Shown here in pieces: positions 5,468 to 6,700 of a DNA stretch of 6,700 nt. The DNA lies in the NCBI GenBank assembly GCA_018399455.1, contig JAGYOT010000104.1, positions 1 to 6,700 of the forward strand, read 5' to 3'. The stretch is from Desulfobacterales bacterium. Its GTDB lineage: Bacteria; Desulfobacterota; Desulfobacteria; Desulfobacterales; Desulfosalsimonadaceae. The notes beneath the pieces were generated by a model, which worked only from the letters and a program-made list of their open reading frames with translations, was not told the DNA's origin and ran no database searches. The first letter of the stretch is position 1. Each line of letters starts with the position of its first letter. The translations under genes and the position numbers were made by a program.

Positions 5468-6241
5468 ATGGCCGATGTCAATCTGAGATACCGCCTTCTT
5501 CCCTATATTTACAGCCTGTTCAGCGAATGTGCCCGGGCGGGGCTTCCTGTTGCCCGAAGCCTTGCCATTGAGGAACCCCATAATCCCAAGATCTACGAAG
5601 GCCAATACCAGAATGAATATCTATTCGGCCCGCATTTCCTGGTGGTGCCGGTGGCCTCAGCAAATCGGAGGGTGCAGCTTTATCTGCCCGAAGGCTCATG
5701 GTATTATTTTTATACCGATGAACGGGTTTCGGGAAACCTGGAGATTGACCGGGATGCCCCCCTGGAGAAGCTGCCGTTATTTGTGCGGGCCGGTGCGGTG
5801 ATTCCCATGCAGACTCCGGTTTCCTGCACCCGGGACATCCCCGACGGGCCCCTTGAAGTTCATTTTTATGCAAACGGTGAAAGGGAAAGCCGGTTTTCCT
5901 ATTACGAAGACGACGGGATAAGCTTTGATTATAAAAAAGGCGCGTTTTTCAGAAGGAGCATTCGGTATGTCTCAAACGAGCTGAGGCTTGAGCAGGCAAC
6001 CGGCACCTATGAATCATGCTTTAAGGAGCTGAAGGTGGTTTTTCACGGCTTTGATTTGACTGATCGCTCCCATATCCGTCTTAACGGTCAGAAACTGCCG
6101 GTGCAGGCTGAAATGATCCGGTTTTTTGCGCCGGTTTCTCCCTTTGCCAGAGACGGGAAGGAAGATGATCCCTACGGGGAACTGCCGGTTTTTACCGCAA
6201 CCGCCGAATACCTGCGTGAAGAAATGCGCTTTGAATTCTGA
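5468..6241 (+). CDS. 5'-truncated glycoside hydrolase family 31 (alpha-glucosidase-like) fragment
   Basis: The 257 residues match only the C-terminal part of GH31 enzymes, which normally have about 650-800. Residues 5-17 (NLRYRLLPYIYSL) correspond to a late helix of the catalytic barrel. Next come the last barrel strand and its exit (YLFGPHFLVVPV, 51-62), the proximal beta-sandwich (LPEGSWYYFY, 73-82; LPLFVRAGAVIP, 102-113) and a distal DUF5110-like sandwich (from about 128, with YYEDDG at 145-150). The catalytic nucleophile and acid/base Asp of the family lie upstream of all this and are missing, so it should not hydrolyse glycosides. Homology begins at about residue 5, and the preceding DNA belongs to the FRG gene in another frame. 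The frame has no stop and has a good ribosome binding site and ATG. It may be a gene remnant with a fortuitous start, or a retained beta-sandwich protein. Confidence 0.85.
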   Translation: MADVNLRYRLLPYIYSLFSECARAGLPVARSLAIEEPHNPKIYEGQYQNEYLFGPHFLVVPVASANRRVQLYLPEGSWYYFYTDERVSGNLEIDRDAPLEKLPLFVRAGAVIPMQTPVSCTRDIPDGPLEVHFYANGERESRFSYYEDDGISFDYKKGAFFRRSIRYVSNELRLEQATGTYESCFKELKVVFHGFDLTDRSHIRLNGQKLPVQAEMIRFFAPVSPFARDGKEDDPYGELPVFTATAEYLREEMRFEF

Positions 6242-6257
6242 TCGGTTGAGGCATTAA

Positions 6258-6700
6258 TTAATTGCCTGATCCCATCATCCGTTCCGCATTATCCGCGGCA
6301 ATGGAGATGGGTTCCATTCCCGGATCCGGAGAGAGCTCGGGCTGACCGGCGGCTCTCAGAGTTGAAAGGTCAAGAGCGGTCCAGCCCGATCTGATGGCAA
6401 TACCAATGGCGTCAATATGCTTGATGGGCCCCTCGACATCGCTGACGATCTGGCCTCCAATGATTTTTCTGCCTTGTTTATTGAAGACCAGCTTTATTTT
6501 ATAAGGCTTTCTATCCCTCATCACCGAATGCTGGGATTCCGAGGCCTGGACCACCCCCACTGTCTCAATGCCCACACTATTTGCCTCGGTTTCGGTAAGC
6601 CCAGTGCCGGCAATTGATTTTTTAAAAAATTTTGTGGCAAAGCTGTTGATGAGGGGCGGGTATTCCACGCCGTAGCCGAGAATATTTTTCGCGATCACCC
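6258..6700 (-). CDS. C-terminal part of an NAD(P)H/FAD-dependent oxidoreductase (partial)
   Basis: About 147 C-terminal residues are visible; the gene runs off the right edge. The GTG codon near 6698 is probably an internal Val. The segment is the dimerisation domain of pyridine-nucleotide disulfide oxidoreductase-type flavoproteins, resembling the NADH oxidase / CoA-disulfide reductase group. It shows the entry motif GTGLTETEA, a central strand pair with GGQIV, the helix GIAIRSGWTALDL, and the late PELSPDPGMEPI segment. The FAD- and NAD-binding domains and any redox-active Cys lie outside the window, so the exact reaction (NADH oxidase, CoA-disulfide or polysulfide reductase) cannot be decided. 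It converges on the GH31 fragment with 16 nt between the stop codons. Confidence 0.85.
   Translation of the reverse strand, partial: VIAKNILGYGVEYPPLINSFATKFFKKSIAGTGLTETEANSVGIETVGVVQASESQHSVMRDRKPYKIKLVFNKQGRKIIGGQIVSDVEGPIKHIDAIGIAIRSGWTALDLSTLRAAGQPELSPDPGMEPISIAADNAERMMGSGN

Noticed and set aside
6249..6267. Small hairpin AGGCA...TGCCT between the convergent GH31 and oxidoreductase ends
   Set aside because: The stem has only five pairs around an AT-rich loop, has no T run on either side and overlaps the stop codon of the minus-strand gene. It is too weak to call a terminator.
1..6700. CRISPR arrays, tRNA or rRNA genes, integrase or transposase genes, toxin-antitoxin pairs
   Set aside because: I saw no regularly spaced repeats, no tRNA-like or rRNA sequence and no recombinase motifs. 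The only repeat-like element is the palindrome at 511-558.

Overview
The window looks like a chromosomal stretch from an anaerobic, redox-active Gram-negative bacterium. A sulfate-reducer-like member of the Desulfobacterota (former Deltaproteobacteria) is the best guess. This is inferred from gene families: a Cys-rich HD-domain protein paired with a two-cluster ferredoxin, a tandem universal stress protein, a PAS/receiver protein, and an NADH-oxidase-like flavoprotein. The intergenic repeat points the same way. No rRNA, tRNA, CRISPR array or integrase is visible.

Layout, left to right. (1) Positions 1-497 hold the 3' end of an unrecognised plus-strand gene. (2) Positions 498-683 are a dense intergenic region: a perfect 48-nt palindrome (511-558), a perfect 14-nt Crp/Fnr-type palindrome TTGACTTAAGTCAA (563-576), and a TATATT box (599-604) whose spacing puts the palindrome at about -41.5. 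(3) This leads into a probable two-gene plus-strand unit: an HD-domain protein with an N-terminal zinc ribbon (684-1409) and a 249-residue ferredoxin-type Fe-S protein (1477-2226). (4) Converging on it from the minus strand are a receiver/PAS/receiver protein (2294-3415) and, upstream of that, a tandem UspA protein (3470-4375). (5) A divergent intergenic region (4376-4577) separates these from a plus-strand pair: an FRG-domain protein (4578-5447) and a 5'-truncated glycoside hydrolase family 31 fragment (5468-6241). (6) The window ends in the C-terminal third of a minus-strand pyridine-nucleotide disulfide oxidoreductase-type flavoprotein (6258-6700, incomplete).

The coherent biology is the redox and stress theme. 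The predicted Crp/Fnr-family operator would place the HD and ferredoxin pair under oxygen, nitric oxide or redox control, and the Usp and receiver/PAS genes fit the same physiology. Two genes look remodelled. The receiver/PAS protein appears to be a hybrid histidine kinase from which the whole kinase core and the first half of the terminal receiver were removed in frame. The GH31 gene has lost its entire catalytic half, yet keeps a good ribosome binding site and an open frame behind the FRG gene. I found no complete undescribed system. The best candidates for something new are the regulated HD and ferredoxin module and the kinase-less receiver-PAS-receiver protein.
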